DNA of 64,000 nucleotides from Paracoccus gahaiensis (GTDB lineage Bacteria; Pseudomonadota; Alphaproteobacteria; Rhodobacterales; Rhodobacteraceae): assembly GCF_005048225.1 (NCBI RefSeq), contig NZ_SUNI01000017.1:22908-86907 (forward strand). Reading direction: 5' to 3'. The notes beneath the pieces are model-generated. The model did no database searches and had not been told where the DNA came from. It worked only from the letters and a program-made list of their open reading frames with translations. The stretch's first letter is position 1; each line of letters starts with the position of its first letter. Below, in pieces: positions 42,257 to 49,843 of the stretch. The translations under genes were made by a program, and so were the position numbers.

Positions 42257-42952
42257 ATGACATCGCACCCCATCGCCGGGACCTGGGTCGCGCAGTTCCC
42301 GGGCCTGGCGCAGCTGGCGCCCGAGCTGCACGATCTGCTTCTGGCCCGCAGCACGATCCTCGCGGCGCCCGCTGGCACGGTCCTCTTCGGGCCGGGCAAG
42401 CCGCCCGAGCATCTGCTGCTGCTGCTGGAGGGCCGGGTCCGCGTCCAGCAGATGTCGGACGAGGGGCGCGACATCGTCCTCTACCGCGTCGAGGCCGGGG
42501 AAAGCTGCGTGATGACCACGGCCTGCCTTCTGGCCCATGACGACTATTCCGCCCAAGGCATCGCCGAGACCGACATCCGGGCGGCGGCGATCCCGCGGGC
42601 GGTCTTCGACCGCCTGATCTCGGCCTCGGTCCCGTTCCGGACCTTCATCTTCACAGCCTTCGCTCGGCGGATGTCCGACCTGTTCATGGTCATCGAGGAG
42701 ATCGCGTTCCAGCGGCTGGACATCCGGCTGGCGCAGAAGCTGATCGAGCTGTCGCGCGGCGCAGGCCGGGTGCGGGCCACGCATCAGCAGATGGCGGCGG
42801 AACTGGGCACCGCGCGCGAGGTCATCTCGCGCCAGCTGGGCGAGTTCCAGCGCCGGGGCTGGATCGGACAGGCGCGCGGCGTCATCGACCTGCTGGACCC
42901 GGGCGCGATCGCCCGGCTGGCGGCGCAGGAGGGCCATGGGGCGCGCCCCTGA
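42257..42952 (+). CDS. Crp/Fnr-family regulator of the sulfur block
   Basis: A 231-residue regulator. The N-terminal cyclic-nucleotide-binding fold runs to about 135, followed by the dimer helix and a winged HTH (RATHQQMAAELGTAREVISR, QLGEFQRRGWI). It lacks the N-terminal cysteine cluster of FNR. Two cysteines, Cys84 and Cys90 in ESCVMTTACLLAHDDYS, lie in the sensor domain and could be redox- or persulfide-sensitive. Start ATG 42257 lies 8 bases after GAGGA. It stands just upstream of the DUF2892 and SulP genes, which it may control. The effector is not known. Confidence 0.87.
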   Translation: MTSHPIAGTWVAQFPGLAQLAPELHDLLLARSTILAAPAGTVLFGPGKPPEHLLLLLEGRVRVQQMSDEGRDIVLYRVEAGESCVMTTACLLAHDDYSAQGIAETDIRAAAIPRAVFDRLISASVPFRTFIFTAFARRMSDLFMVIEEIAFQRLDIRLAQKLIELSRGAGRVRATHQQMAAELGTAREVISRQLGEFQRRGWIGQARGVIDLLDPGAIARLAAQEGHGARP

Positions 42953-43033
42953 GGCGGGCTTGGTGATCTTGTCACCGAACTTCGCCGGCCTGTCGGATAG
43001 AAGGGGGCAACGCCATCACGCAAGGATCACGTC

Positions 43034-43246
43034 ATGACCAGCAATATCGGAACTTCGGACCGCACCCTGCGCATCGTTCTGGGCGCGGCCCTGATCCTCA
43101 TGGCGCTGCTGAGCGGCTGGCCGGTCTTCGAGGCCAGCCTGCCGCGCCTGGTGGCGGTTCTGGCCGGGGTCGTGCTGATCGGCACGGCGGCGGTCAGGTT
43201 CTGCCCGCTCTACCGGGTGCTGGGCCTGCAGACCTGCCGTCACTGA
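43034..43246 (+). CDS. DUF2892 small membrane protein
   Basis: A 70-residue protein with two membrane helices (LRIVLGAALILMALLSGWPV and LVAVLAGVVLIGTAAVRF), ending CPLYRVLGLQTCRH. This is the DUF2892 fold, also found at the C-terminus of YgaP-type membrane rhodaneses, with the conserved CPLYxxLG and final Cys. AAGGA precedes ATG 43034. Its place between the Crp/Fnr regulator and SulP supports a role in sulfur handling, which is inferred. Confidence 0.88.
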   Translation: MTSNIGTSDRTLRIVLGAALILMALLSGWPVFEASLPRLVAVLAGVVLIGTAAVRFCPLYRVLGLQTCRH

Positions 43247-43421
43247 GCCCTGCGGCCTGAGCCGCCGCTGATCCGACCGGGCAGCGCCGGCCGCGATGAA
43301 GGCTCTTGCCCGCAGGCGCAGGACCACGGCAAGGTCGCCCCTGCCGGGTCCGCCTCCGCCCTCCGGTGCACCAGGGGGCCGGACCAGATTGCCGCCCGAA
43401 GGATCAGAACGGACCCCGCCC

Positions 43422-45146
43422 TTGAAGCCCCTGCGCGCCTATTTCCCGATCCTGACCTGGGGTCGCCATTACACCCGCCAGACCCTGTCCGACGATCTGC
43501 TGGCGGCCGTGATCGTCACGATCATGCTGATCCCGCAATCGCTGGCCTATGCGCTGCTGGCGGGGCTGCCGGCGCAGGCGGGGCTTTATGCCTCGATCGT
43601 GCCGATCCTGCTCTATGCCGTCTTCGGGACCAGCCGGGCGCTGGCGGTGGGGCCGGTGGCGGTGGTCTCGCTGATGACCGCCGCCGCGATCGGGCAGATC
43701 GCCCAGCAGGGCACGATGGGATACGGCGTGGCGGCGCTGACGCTGGCCGGGCTGTCGGGGGCGATCCTCTTGGTCATGGGCGTGCTGAAGCTGGGGTTTC
43801 TGGCCAATTTCCTGTCCCATCCGGTGATCGCGGGCTTCATCACCGCCTCGGGCATCCTGATCGCCACCAGCCAGCTGGGCCATATCCTGGGGGTCGGCGC
43901 CGGCGGCCATACCCTGCCCGAGATGGTCGTCTCGCTGATCGGCGCCCTGCCGCAGGTCAACCCGGTGACGCTGGCGATCGGGATCGTCGCGACGGGCTTC
44001 CTGTTCTGGGTCCGGCGGGGGCTGAAGCCCCTGCTGCGCCGCGCGGGGCTGGGCGCGCGGGCCGCCGACATCGTCACCAAGGCCGGGCCGGTGCTGGCCG
44101 TGGTGGTCAGCACCCTTGCCGTGCGCGGGCTGGGGCTGGAGGCGCAGGGCGTGCGCATCGTGGGCGTTGTGCCGCAGGGCCTGCCGCCGCTGACGCTGCC
44201 CTCGGTCTCGCCCGATCTGATCGGGATGCTGCTGGTGCCGGCGCTTCTGATCTCGGTCATCGGCTTCGTGGAATCCGTGTCGGTGGCGCAGACCCTGGCC
44301 GCCAAGAGGCGCCAGCGCATCGACCCGGATCAGGAACTGATCGGGCTGGGCGCCGCCAATCTGGGCGCGGCCTTCACCGGCGGCATGCCGGTGACGGGGG
44401 GCTTTGCGCGATCCGTCGTGAACTTCGACGCGGGCGCGGCCACGGCGGCGGCGGGGGCCTTCACTGCCATCGGGCTGGCGGTGGCCGCCGTTGCGCTGAC
44501 GCCGCTGATCCACGACCTGCCCATCGCCACCTTGGCCGCGACGATCATCGTGGCGGTGCTGTCGCTGGTCGATCTGTCGATCCTGCGCCGCGCCTGGTCC
44601 TATTCCCGCGCCGATTTCACCGCCGTCGCTGCGACGATCCTGCTGACGCTGCTGCTGGGGGTCGAGGCAGGGGTGTCGACCGGCGTGATCCTGTCCATCG
44701 CGCTGCATCTGTACAAATCCTCGCGCCCGCATGTGGCCGAGGTCGGGCTGGTGCCGGGCACCCAGCATTTCCGCAACATCCTGCGCCATGACGTGCAGAC
44801 CGATCCCGCCATCGTCACGCTGCGCATCGACGAAAGCCTCTATTTCGCCAATGCCCGCTTTCTGGAAGATTACATCGCCGACCGCGTCACCCCGGATTGC
44901 GACATCCGGCATGTCGTGCTGATGTGTTCGGCCATCAGCGACATCGACCTAAGCGCGCTGGAAAGCCTGGAGGCGATCGCCCATCGGCTGGACACGATGG
45001 GCGTCACGCTGCACCTGTCCGAGGTCAAGGGCCCGGTCATGGACCGGCTGAGATGCTGCGATTTCCTGGACCACCTGACGGGGCGGGTCTTCCTGTCGCA
45101 ATACGATGCCTGGGACGCGCTGCAGAGCCGCCCGCCTGTGGCGTGA
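43422..45146 (+). CDS. SulP-family sulfate/anion permease with STAS domain
   Basis: A roughly 574-residue SLC26/SulP transporter. The SulP signature is IMLIPQSLAYALLAGLPAQA, then GLYASIVPILLYAVFGTSRA with VGPVAVVSLMTAAAIG. About 11-14 membrane helices follow (for example FLANFLSHPVIAGFITASGI, GGMPVTGGFARSVVNFDAG). The C-terminal STAS domain is RIDESLYFANARFLEDYIAD and MCSAISDIDLSALESLEAIA. TTG 43422 (MKPLRAYFPILTW) was chosen because family members start here; ATG 43296 adds 42 Arg/Pro-rich residues without a ribosome site. Sulfate is likely, but bicarbonate or other anions are possible. Confidence 0.9.
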   Translation: MKPLRAYFPILTWGRHYTRQTLSDDLLAAVIVTIMLIPQSLAYALLAGLPAQAGLYASIVPILLYAVFGTSRALAVGPVAVVSLMTAAAIGQIAQQGTMGYGVAALTLAGLSGAILLVMGVLKLGFLANFLSHPVIAGFITASGILIATSQLGHILGVGAGGHTLPEMVVSLIGALPQVNPVTLAIGIVATGFLFWVRRGLKPLLRRAGLGARAADIVTKAGPVLAVVVSTLAVRGLGLEAQGVRIVGVVPQGLPPLTLPSVSPDLIGMLLVPALLISVIGFVESVSVAQTLAAKRRQRIDPDQELIGLGAANLGAAFTGGMPVTGGFARSVVNFDAGAATAAAGAFTAIGLAVAAVALTPLIHDLPIATLAATIIVAVLSLVDLSILRRAWSYSRADFTAVAATILLTLLLGVEAGVSTGVILSIALHLYKSSRPHVAEVGLVPGTQHFRNILRHDVQTDPAIVTLRIDESLYFANARFLEDYIADRVTPDCDIRHVVLMCSAISDIDLSALESLEAIAHRLDTMGVTLHLSEVKGPVMDRLRCCDFLDHLTGRVFLSQYDAWDALQSRPPVA

Positions 45147-45177
45147 TCCGGGGGGCGCCCCCCGGATCACATCCGGC

Positions 45178-46089
45178 TCAGAAGCGGTCGACCGGCACCT
45201 TCAGGTAATGGTGCCCGTCATCCTCGGCCGGGGGCAGGCGCCCGCCGCGCAGGTTGATCTGCAGCGCCGCCATGATCCGGTCGGGCAGGGGCAGCGTCGC
45301 GTCGCGGGCGTCGCGGGTCGCGATCCAGTCCTCGCGCCGGGTGCCGTCCTTGACATGGCGGTTGGCGGCGCGGTGCTGGGCGACCGTCGCCTCCCATTGC
45401 GGCTCGTCGCGGTCCTTCGTGCCGTAATCATGGCCGACGAACAGGCGGGTGTGGCCCGGCAGCGCCAAAATCGCTTGGATCGACTGCCACAGCTGGCCGC
45501 TGTCGCCGCCCGGGAAATCGGCGCGGGACGTGCCCGCATCGGGCTGCATCAGCGTGTCATGGGTGAAGGCCGCATCCCCGCAGACATAGGTGACCGAGCC
45601 GAGCGTGTGGCCCGGCGACAGCATCACCCGCAGGCTCAGATCGCCAAGCGCGATGGTCTCGCCATCCGCCAGCAGGCGGTCGAAATCGCGCACCGGATCG
45701 AAGGCGCCGGGCAGGTTGTAGATCCCGGCCCAGATCCGGGCGATGTCGCCCACCCGGTCGCCGATGGCGGTGGGCGCGCCGGTCACCCGGCCCAGCTGGG
45801 CCGAGGCCATGACGTGATCGGCATGGGGATGCGTGTCCAGCACCCAGGCCACGCTGAGGCCCTGTTCGGCCACCAGCGCCAGCACCTGATCCATGCTGCC
45901 GGTCGAGAAGCGGTAATGCTTCGGGTCCAGGTTCCAGACCACGTCGATCAGCGCCGCCTGCTTGGTGGCGGGATCGGCGCAGACATACTGGATCGACCCG
46001 GTGTCGGGCTCGTAGATGCCCCAGACATCGGGGCTGCCCGCGCCGGTCGAGGGCGAATGGCGGATGACGGGCTGGTGCAGCAGGTTCAT
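45178..46089 (-). CDS. blh: Blh/ETHE1-like metallo-beta-lactamase-fold persulfide dioxygenase
   Basis: A 303-residue MBL-fold hydrolase. Metal ligands are visible in WVLDTHPHADHVMASAQLG and MLSPGHTLGSVTYVCGDAAF, plus RLFVGHDYG. SIQYVCADPATKQAALIDVV is typical of the Blh proteins of BigR operons. Relatives oxidise glutathione persulfide to sulfite during sulfide detoxification. The start at 46089 overlaps the preceding YeeE gene as ATGA. Regulation is expected through BigR, encoded divergently at 47053. Confidence 0.9.
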   Translation of the reverse strand: MNLLHQPVIRHSPSTGAGSPDVWGIYEPDTGSIQYVCADPATKQAALIDVVWNLDPKHYRFSTGSMDQVLALVAEQGLSVAWVLDTHPHADHVMASAQLGRVTGAPTAIGDRVGDIARIWAGIYNLPGAFDPVRDFDRLLADGETIALGDLSLRVMLSPGHTLGSVTYVCGDAAFTHDTLMQPDAGTSRADFPGGDSGQLWQSIQAILALPGHTRLFVGHDYGTKDRDEPQWEATVAQHRAANRHVKDGTRREDWIATRDARDATLPLPDRIMAALQINLRGGRLPPAEDDGHHYLKVPVDRF

Positions 46090-46523
46090 GGGGTCGTCCT
46101 CGGGGTTAGAAGGGGCAGGGGTTTCAGGCGGGGTCCGATCCACAGACCCAGGATCATTGCGGGCACGAAGACCAGCGTGCCCGGGGCCAGCAGCGGCAAG
46201 GCGGTCAGCGCGGGGCCGGGGCAGAAGCCCCCCAGGCCCCATCCGATGCCGAACAGCACCGCCCCGGTCAGCAGAGGCCGGTCGATGGCGCGGTTGGTGG
46301 GCAGATCGAAACTCGGGTTCAGCACCGGCGCCGCACGGCGCCAGACCAGCCGATAACCGACGAAGGTCGTCAGCGTCGCGCCGCCCATCACGAAGGCCAG
46401 GCTGGGATCCCAGGCACCCGCCAGATCCAGGAAGTTCTGCACCTTGGCCGGATCGGCCATGCCCGACAGGATCAGCCCCAGCCCGAAGACCAGCCCGCTG
46501 AGAAAGCCCCACACAGCACGCAT
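46086..46523 (-). CDS. YeeE/YedE-type half transporter, second half
   Basis: A 145-residue membrane protein (DUF6691/YeeE family) with four hydrophobic segments (VWGFLSGLVFGLGLILSGMA, LTGAVLFGIGWGLGGFCPGP, VFVPAMILGLWIG). GFCPGPAL is its signature cysteine motif. With the preceding half it should form a sulfur-compound permease related to thiosulfate transporter TsuA. It begins as TGATG with the first half and ends as ATGA with blh. Confidence 0.9.
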   Translation of the reverse strand: MRAVWGFLSGLVFGLGLILSGMADPAKVQNFLDLAGAWDPSLAFVMGGATLTTFVGYRLVWRRAAPVLNPSFDLPTNRAIDRPLLTGAVLFGIGWGLGGFCPGPALTALPLLAPGTLVFVPAMILGLWIGPRLKPLPLLTPRTTP

Positions 46524-46969
46524 CACAGACCTCCGATCAGGTGCCGCAGCACGAAGACGGTGACAAAGCCCGCCGCCATGAAGGCCGCGACCGCCGCCAG
46601 CGACCGCCCCGACAGCCGCGCCAGCCCGCAGACCCCGTGCCCCGAGGTGCAGCCCGACCCAAGCGCCGTGCCGGTCCCGACCAGCAGCCCCGCCAGCGCC
46701 ATCACCGGCAGGTTCTGCGGCACGCTTTGGGTGATCGTGCCGCCCAAGGCGCCCATCAGCAGGGGCGCGGCCAGCAGGCCCAGCACGAACCAGATCCGCC
46801 AGTCGCGGTCCCGCGCCGCACCCGGCAGGGCCAGCGCGCCCTGGCTGATGCCCGCGATCCCGGCGATCCGGCCGAAGATGCCCATCACCATCACCGCGCT
46901 GATCCCGATCAGGACCCCGCCGCCAAGCGAGGCCCAGGGGGTAAAGGCGGTTTCCGTCACCATGTCCAT
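46523..46969 (-). CDS. YeeE/YedE-type half transporter, first half
   Basis: A roughly 148-residue membrane protein with four hydrophobic segments (GGGVLIGISAVMVMGIFG, WFVLGLLAAPLLMGALGG, VAAFMAAGFVTVFVLRHLI). Its signature is GSGCTSGHGVCGLARLSGRS, the conserved cysteines of YeeE/YedE sulfur transporters. ATG 46969 (MDMVTETAFTPW) lies 6 bases after GGAG; ATG 46990 would add seven residues. It is the first gene of the minus-strand operon after the shared BigR control region. Confidence 0.9.
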   Translation of the reverse strand: MDMVTETAFTPWASLGGGVLIGISAVMVMGIFGRIAGIAGISQGALALPGAARDRDWRIWFVLGLLAAPLLMGALGGTITQSVPQNLPVMALAGLLVGTGTALGSGCTSGHGVCGLARLSGRSLAAVAAFMAAGFVTVFVLRHLIGGL

Positions 46970-47007
46970 CCATGTCTCCATCTGCGGCATTGCACCGGAC
47001 GGCGCAT

Positions 47008-47054
47008 TTGATACACTGTATATTACCGTACTCTAAATAAGTCAAAGGTAATAT
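47008..47054. promoter_or_regulatory. Divergent BigR promoter and operator region
   Basis: The 83-base A/T-rich gap holds a perfect palindrome ATACA-C-TGTAT (47011-47021) and an 8-bp inverted repeat, ATATTACC (47020-47027) and GGTAATAT (47047-47054). The right half of the latter runs into the bigR ATG (47053-47055). TTGATA (47008-47013) is a possible -35. BigR bound here could silence both itself and the yeeE-blh operon. Confidence 0.6.
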
Positions 47055-47385
47055 GTCGGACGCGCTTCCCGATCCCTCCGTCGCAGCCCTGCAGGACATG
47101 GCCGATCACGTCGCCGCCCGGCTGGCGCTGGTGGCCAATGCCAAGCGCCTGCTGATCCTGTGCGAGCTGGCCAAGGGCGAACGCCCGGTCGGCAGCCTGC
47201 AGGCGGCGGTGGGACTGGGCCAGTCCGCGCTCAGCCAGCATCTGGCGCGGCTGCGCGAGGCGGACATGGTCGCCACCCGGCGCGAGGGGCAGACCATCCA
47301 TTACCGCATCAGCGACCCGCAGCTGGAGGTGCTGATGCAGGCCCTCTATGCCGCCTTCTGCGCGCCGCAGGACCCGCAGGGCTAG
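47053..47385 (+). CDS. bigR: Sulfide/persulfide-responsive ArsR-family repressor BigR/SqrR
   Basis: A 110-residue winged-helix repressor of the ArsR family. The recognition region is GSLQAAVGLGQSALSQHLAR and the wing MVATRREGQTIHYRI. Cys37 (LLILCELAKGE) and Cys103 (YAAFCAPQ) are 66 residues apart, the same spacing as the redox pair of BigR (42/108) and SqrR (41/107), which form a sulfur bridge when persulfides rise and release DNA. It is divergent from yeeE-yeeE-blh. The start ATG lies within an inverted repeat, so it probably represses itself. No ribosome site of the usual kind precedes it. Confidence 0.93.
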   Translation: MSDALPDPSVAALQDMADHVAARLALVANAKRLLILCELAKGERPVGSLQAAVGLGQSALSQHLARLREADMVATRREGQTIHYRISDPQLEVLMQALYAAFCAPQDPQG

Positions 47386-47423
47386 GGGCTCGGCGCGCGA
47401 TTCCTTGCCGCGACGGCCCTGTG

Positions 47424-47452
47424 TTGACAGGAGGAAGACCGCTGTCTAGCGT
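47424..47452 (+). promoter_or_regulatory. Candidate promoter of the acyl-CoA synthetase operon
   Basis: TTGACA (47424-47429), 17 bases, TAGCGT (47447-47452). The -35 is perfect and the -10 weak. A similar TTGACA-17-TAGACC lies before the Hsp70-like gene at 60405. Confidence 0.4.
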
Positions 47453-47527
47453 CCGATGGGGACGTGATCGGCGCGAGGAGGCGGCGGCGTCCACCAAGGG
47501 AGGGGACCTGTCTTGCAGGGACGTGCG

Positions 47528-49231
47528 ATGACGCCTGCGCAGCTTGCGGAGTTCCGCTGGCACATTCCTCCCCGGTTCAATCTGGGCATGGCCGTCTGCG
47601 ATCATTGGGTCGCGCAGGATCCGGACCGCATCGCGATCCACGAGGTCGACGAGGATGGCCGGGTCCGCGATGTCCGCTATCGCGATCTGGGGCGCCTCGT
47701 GGCGCAGCTGTCCCATGCACTGGTCGCAGGCGGGATCACGCCCCCGGCGCAGGGCGAGGTCGGTGCCCGCATCGGCGTGCTGTTGCCGCAATCGGTCGAG
47801 ACGGCGACCGCCCATGTCGCGATCCCCCGCATGGGCTGCGTGTCGCTGCCGCTGTTCACGCTGTTCGGCCCCGAGGCGCTGCGCCACCGGCTGCGCGATT
47901 CCGGCGCCTCGGCGCTGATCACCCATGCGGCCAGCCTGGACCTGCTGGCGGCGGTCGCGGGCGATCTGCCCGATCTGCGGCTGGTCCTGTGCAAGGATCT
48001 GCCCGAGGGGGCCGCCGGGCGCTTTCCGGGGCTGCTGATCGTCGACTACGACGCCGCGCTGGCCGTCCAGCCCGAGGATTTTCCGGCCGCCGCGACCGGG
48101 GCCGAGGATGCGGCCTTCCTGATCTATACCTCGGGGACGACCGGGCTGCCCAAGGGCGCGCTGCATGCCCATCGGGTGCTGCTGGGCCATCTGCCGGGGG
48201 TCGAGATCAGCCATGATCTGCTGCCGCAGCCCGGCGACCGGCTGTGGACGCCGGCGGACTGGGCCTGGATCGGCGGGCTGCTGGATGTGCTGATGCCGGG
48301 CCTCTATCACGGGGTGACGGTGGTGGCCTGCCGGTTTCCCAAGTTCACCGCCCGCGCGGCGCTGGACCTGATCCGCGACCACGGCATCCGCAACGCCTTC
48401 CTGCCGCCGACCGCGCTCAAGCTGATGCGGCTGGAGCCGGACGCAGCGAACTGGTCCCTGAACCTGCGCTCGGTCGCCAGCGGGGGCGAGCCTCTGGGCG
48501 CCGGGCTGCTGGACTGGGGCCAGCGCGTCTTCGGCACCACGATCAACGAATTCTACGGCCAGACCGAATGCAACATGATCGTGTCGGGCTGCGGGGTTCT
48601 GGAACCGCCTCTGCCCGGCGCGATGGGCCGCGCGGTGCCCGGCCACCATGTCGCCATCATCGACCCCGCCAGCGGCGCGCTGCTGCCCGCAGGCCATGAG
48701 GGAGAGATCGCCGTCCTGTCCCCCGACCCGGTGATGTTTCTGGGCTACTGGACCAACCCGGCGGCGACCGAGGCCAAGTTCGTCCAGGGCCCGCAGGGGC
48801 GCTGGATGCTGACCGGCGATCGCGGGATCGCGCAGCCCGATGGCCGGCTGTCCTTCGTGGGGCGCGACGACGACGTGATCTCGTCCGCCGGCTACCGGAT
48901 CGGCCCCGCCGAGATCGAGGATTGCCTGCTGCGCCATCCGGCGGTGCATCTGGCAGGCGTCGTGGGCCAGCCCGACCCCCTGCGCGGCCATATCGTCGCG
49001 GCCTTCGTCACGCTGGGCGCAGGGCACAGCCCCGGCCCGGATCTGGCGGCCGAGATCTCGGCCCATGTGCGCGACCTGCTGGCGGCCTATGAATATCCCC
49101 GCGCGGTGCATTTCATCGACGAGATGCCGATGACCACCACCGGCAAGATCATCCGCGCCGAGCTGCGCCAGCGGGCCGAACGGATCGCGCGCGACACCGA
49201 TCCCGCCCCCCACGAGGCGACCCATGCCTGA
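47528..49231 (+). CDS. AMP-forming acyl-CoA synthetase
   Basis: A 567-residue adenylate-forming ligase that activates a carboxylic acid to its CoA thioester. The ATP loop is IYTSGTTGLPKGALHAH; NEFYGQTECNMI is motif A5, WMLTGDRGIAQPDGRLSFVG the hinge region, and the catalytic lysine lies in TTTGKIIRAELR. It is closest in pattern to medium-chain or aromatic acid ligases (AcsM-like). ATG 47528 follows AGGGA by 6 bases; TTG 47513 after AGGGAGGGG is an alternative. The TRAP transporter genes follow on the same strand, so uptake and activation of the same acid is likely. Confidence 0.9.
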   Translation: MTPAQLAEFRWHIPPRFNLGMAVCDHWVAQDPDRIAIHEVDEDGRVRDVRYRDLGRLVAQLSHALVAGGITPPAQGEVGARIGVLLPQSVETATAHVAIPRMGCVSLPLFTLFGPEALRHRLRDSGASALITHAASLDLLAAVAGDLPDLRLVLCKDLPEGAAGRFPGLLIVDYDAALAVQPEDFPAAATGAEDAAFLIYTSGTTGLPKGALHAHRVLLGHLPGVEISHDLLPQPGDRLWTPADWAWIGGLLDVLMPGLYHGVTVVACRFPKFTARAALDLIRDHGIRNAFLPPTALKLMRLEPDAANWSLNLRSVASGGEPLGAGLLDWGQRVFGTTINEFYGQTECNMIVSGCGVLEPPLPGAMGRAVPGHHVAIIDPASGALLPAGHEGEIAVLSPDPVMFLGYWTNPAATEAKFVQGPQGRWMLTGDRGIAQPDGRLSFVGRDDDVISSAGYRIGPAEIEDCLLRHPAVHLAGVVGQPDPLRGHIVAAFVTLGAGHSPGPDLAAEISAHVRDLLAAYEYPRAVHFIDEMPMTTTGKIIRAELRQRAERIARDTDPAPHEATHA

Positions 49232-49254
49232 GGGGCGCGCGGACCCTCCAGGCG

Positions 49255-49307
49255 CCGGGGTGCCCGACCCCGGTCGCCCGACACCCCGCAGGGCGCCCGC
49301 CGCCCTG
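49255..49307 (+). repeat. Two hairpins between acyl-CoA synthetase and dctQ
   Basis: CCGGGGT (49255-49261) with ACCCCGG (49267-49273), and CAGGGCG (49289-49295) with CGCCCTG (49301-49307), each a perfect 7-bp stem with a 5-base loop. No T-run follows. They sit just before AAAGGAG of dctQ and may be a processing or attenuation point in the operon. Confidence 0.55.
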
Positions 49308-49330
49308 CCTTCACGTAAAGGAGCCAGACA

Positions 49331-49843
49331 GTGCCGGTAAGTCACCTGATCGATGGCCTGAACGAGATCGTGGGCCGCATCGTGTCGGTCGTCGCGATCC
49401 TGTTCGCCGGCATCATCATCTATGATGTGTTCATGCGCTATGTGCTGGGTCAGCCGACCCGGTGGGCCTTCGATGTCACCAAGCAGCTCTACGGGTTCTA
49501 TTTCGTCATGCTGGGCGGCTATGCGCTGCGCCACCAGGCCCATGTGCGCGTCGACCTGCTGACCGCGCGGATGGGCCCGGGCCTGCGCCGGTGGGTCGAG
49601 GTGGCGGGCTATGTCATCTTCTTCTTTCCCTTCGCATGGGTCTTTGCGCGGCGCAGCTGGGATTTCGCGATGACCTCGTGGCGTCAGGGAGAGGTGACCT
49701 ATGGCGCCGTGCAGCTGCCGGTCTATCCGCTCAAGATCGCGATGTTCGCGGCGGCCTGCCTGCTGCTGATCCAGGGGGTCAGCGAGGTGCTGAAGCTGGT
49801 CCTGACCCGATCCCCCAAGCCGGAGACCCCAGATGTCGGGTGA
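49331..49843 (+). CDS. dctQ: TRAP transporter small permease DctQ
   Basis: A 170-residue membrane protein with four helices (GRIVSVVAILFAGIIIYDVF, LYGFYFVMLGGYALRHQAHV, AGYVIFFFPFAWVFARRSWD, IAMFAAACLLLIQGVSEVLK). The loop QAHVRVDLLTARM and MRYVLGQPTRWAFDVTKQLY are typical of DctQ. GTG 49331 follows AAAGGAG. It overlaps dctM by 11 bases, so the two permease subunits are coupled. Confidence 0.92.
   Translation: MPVSHLIDGLNEIVGRIVSVVAILFAGIIIYDVFMRYVLGQPTRWAFDVTKQLYGFYFVMLGGYALRHQAHVRVDLLTARMGPGLRRWVEVAGYVIFFFPFAWVFARRSWDFAMTSWRQGEVTYGAVQLPVYPLKIAMFAAACLLLIQGVSEVLKLVLTRSPKPETPDVG

Noticed and set aside
43296..43421. N-terminal extension of SulP from ATG 43296
   Set aside because: The 42 extra residues are Arg/Pro/Ser-rich and unlike the family, and no ribosome site precedes that ATG.
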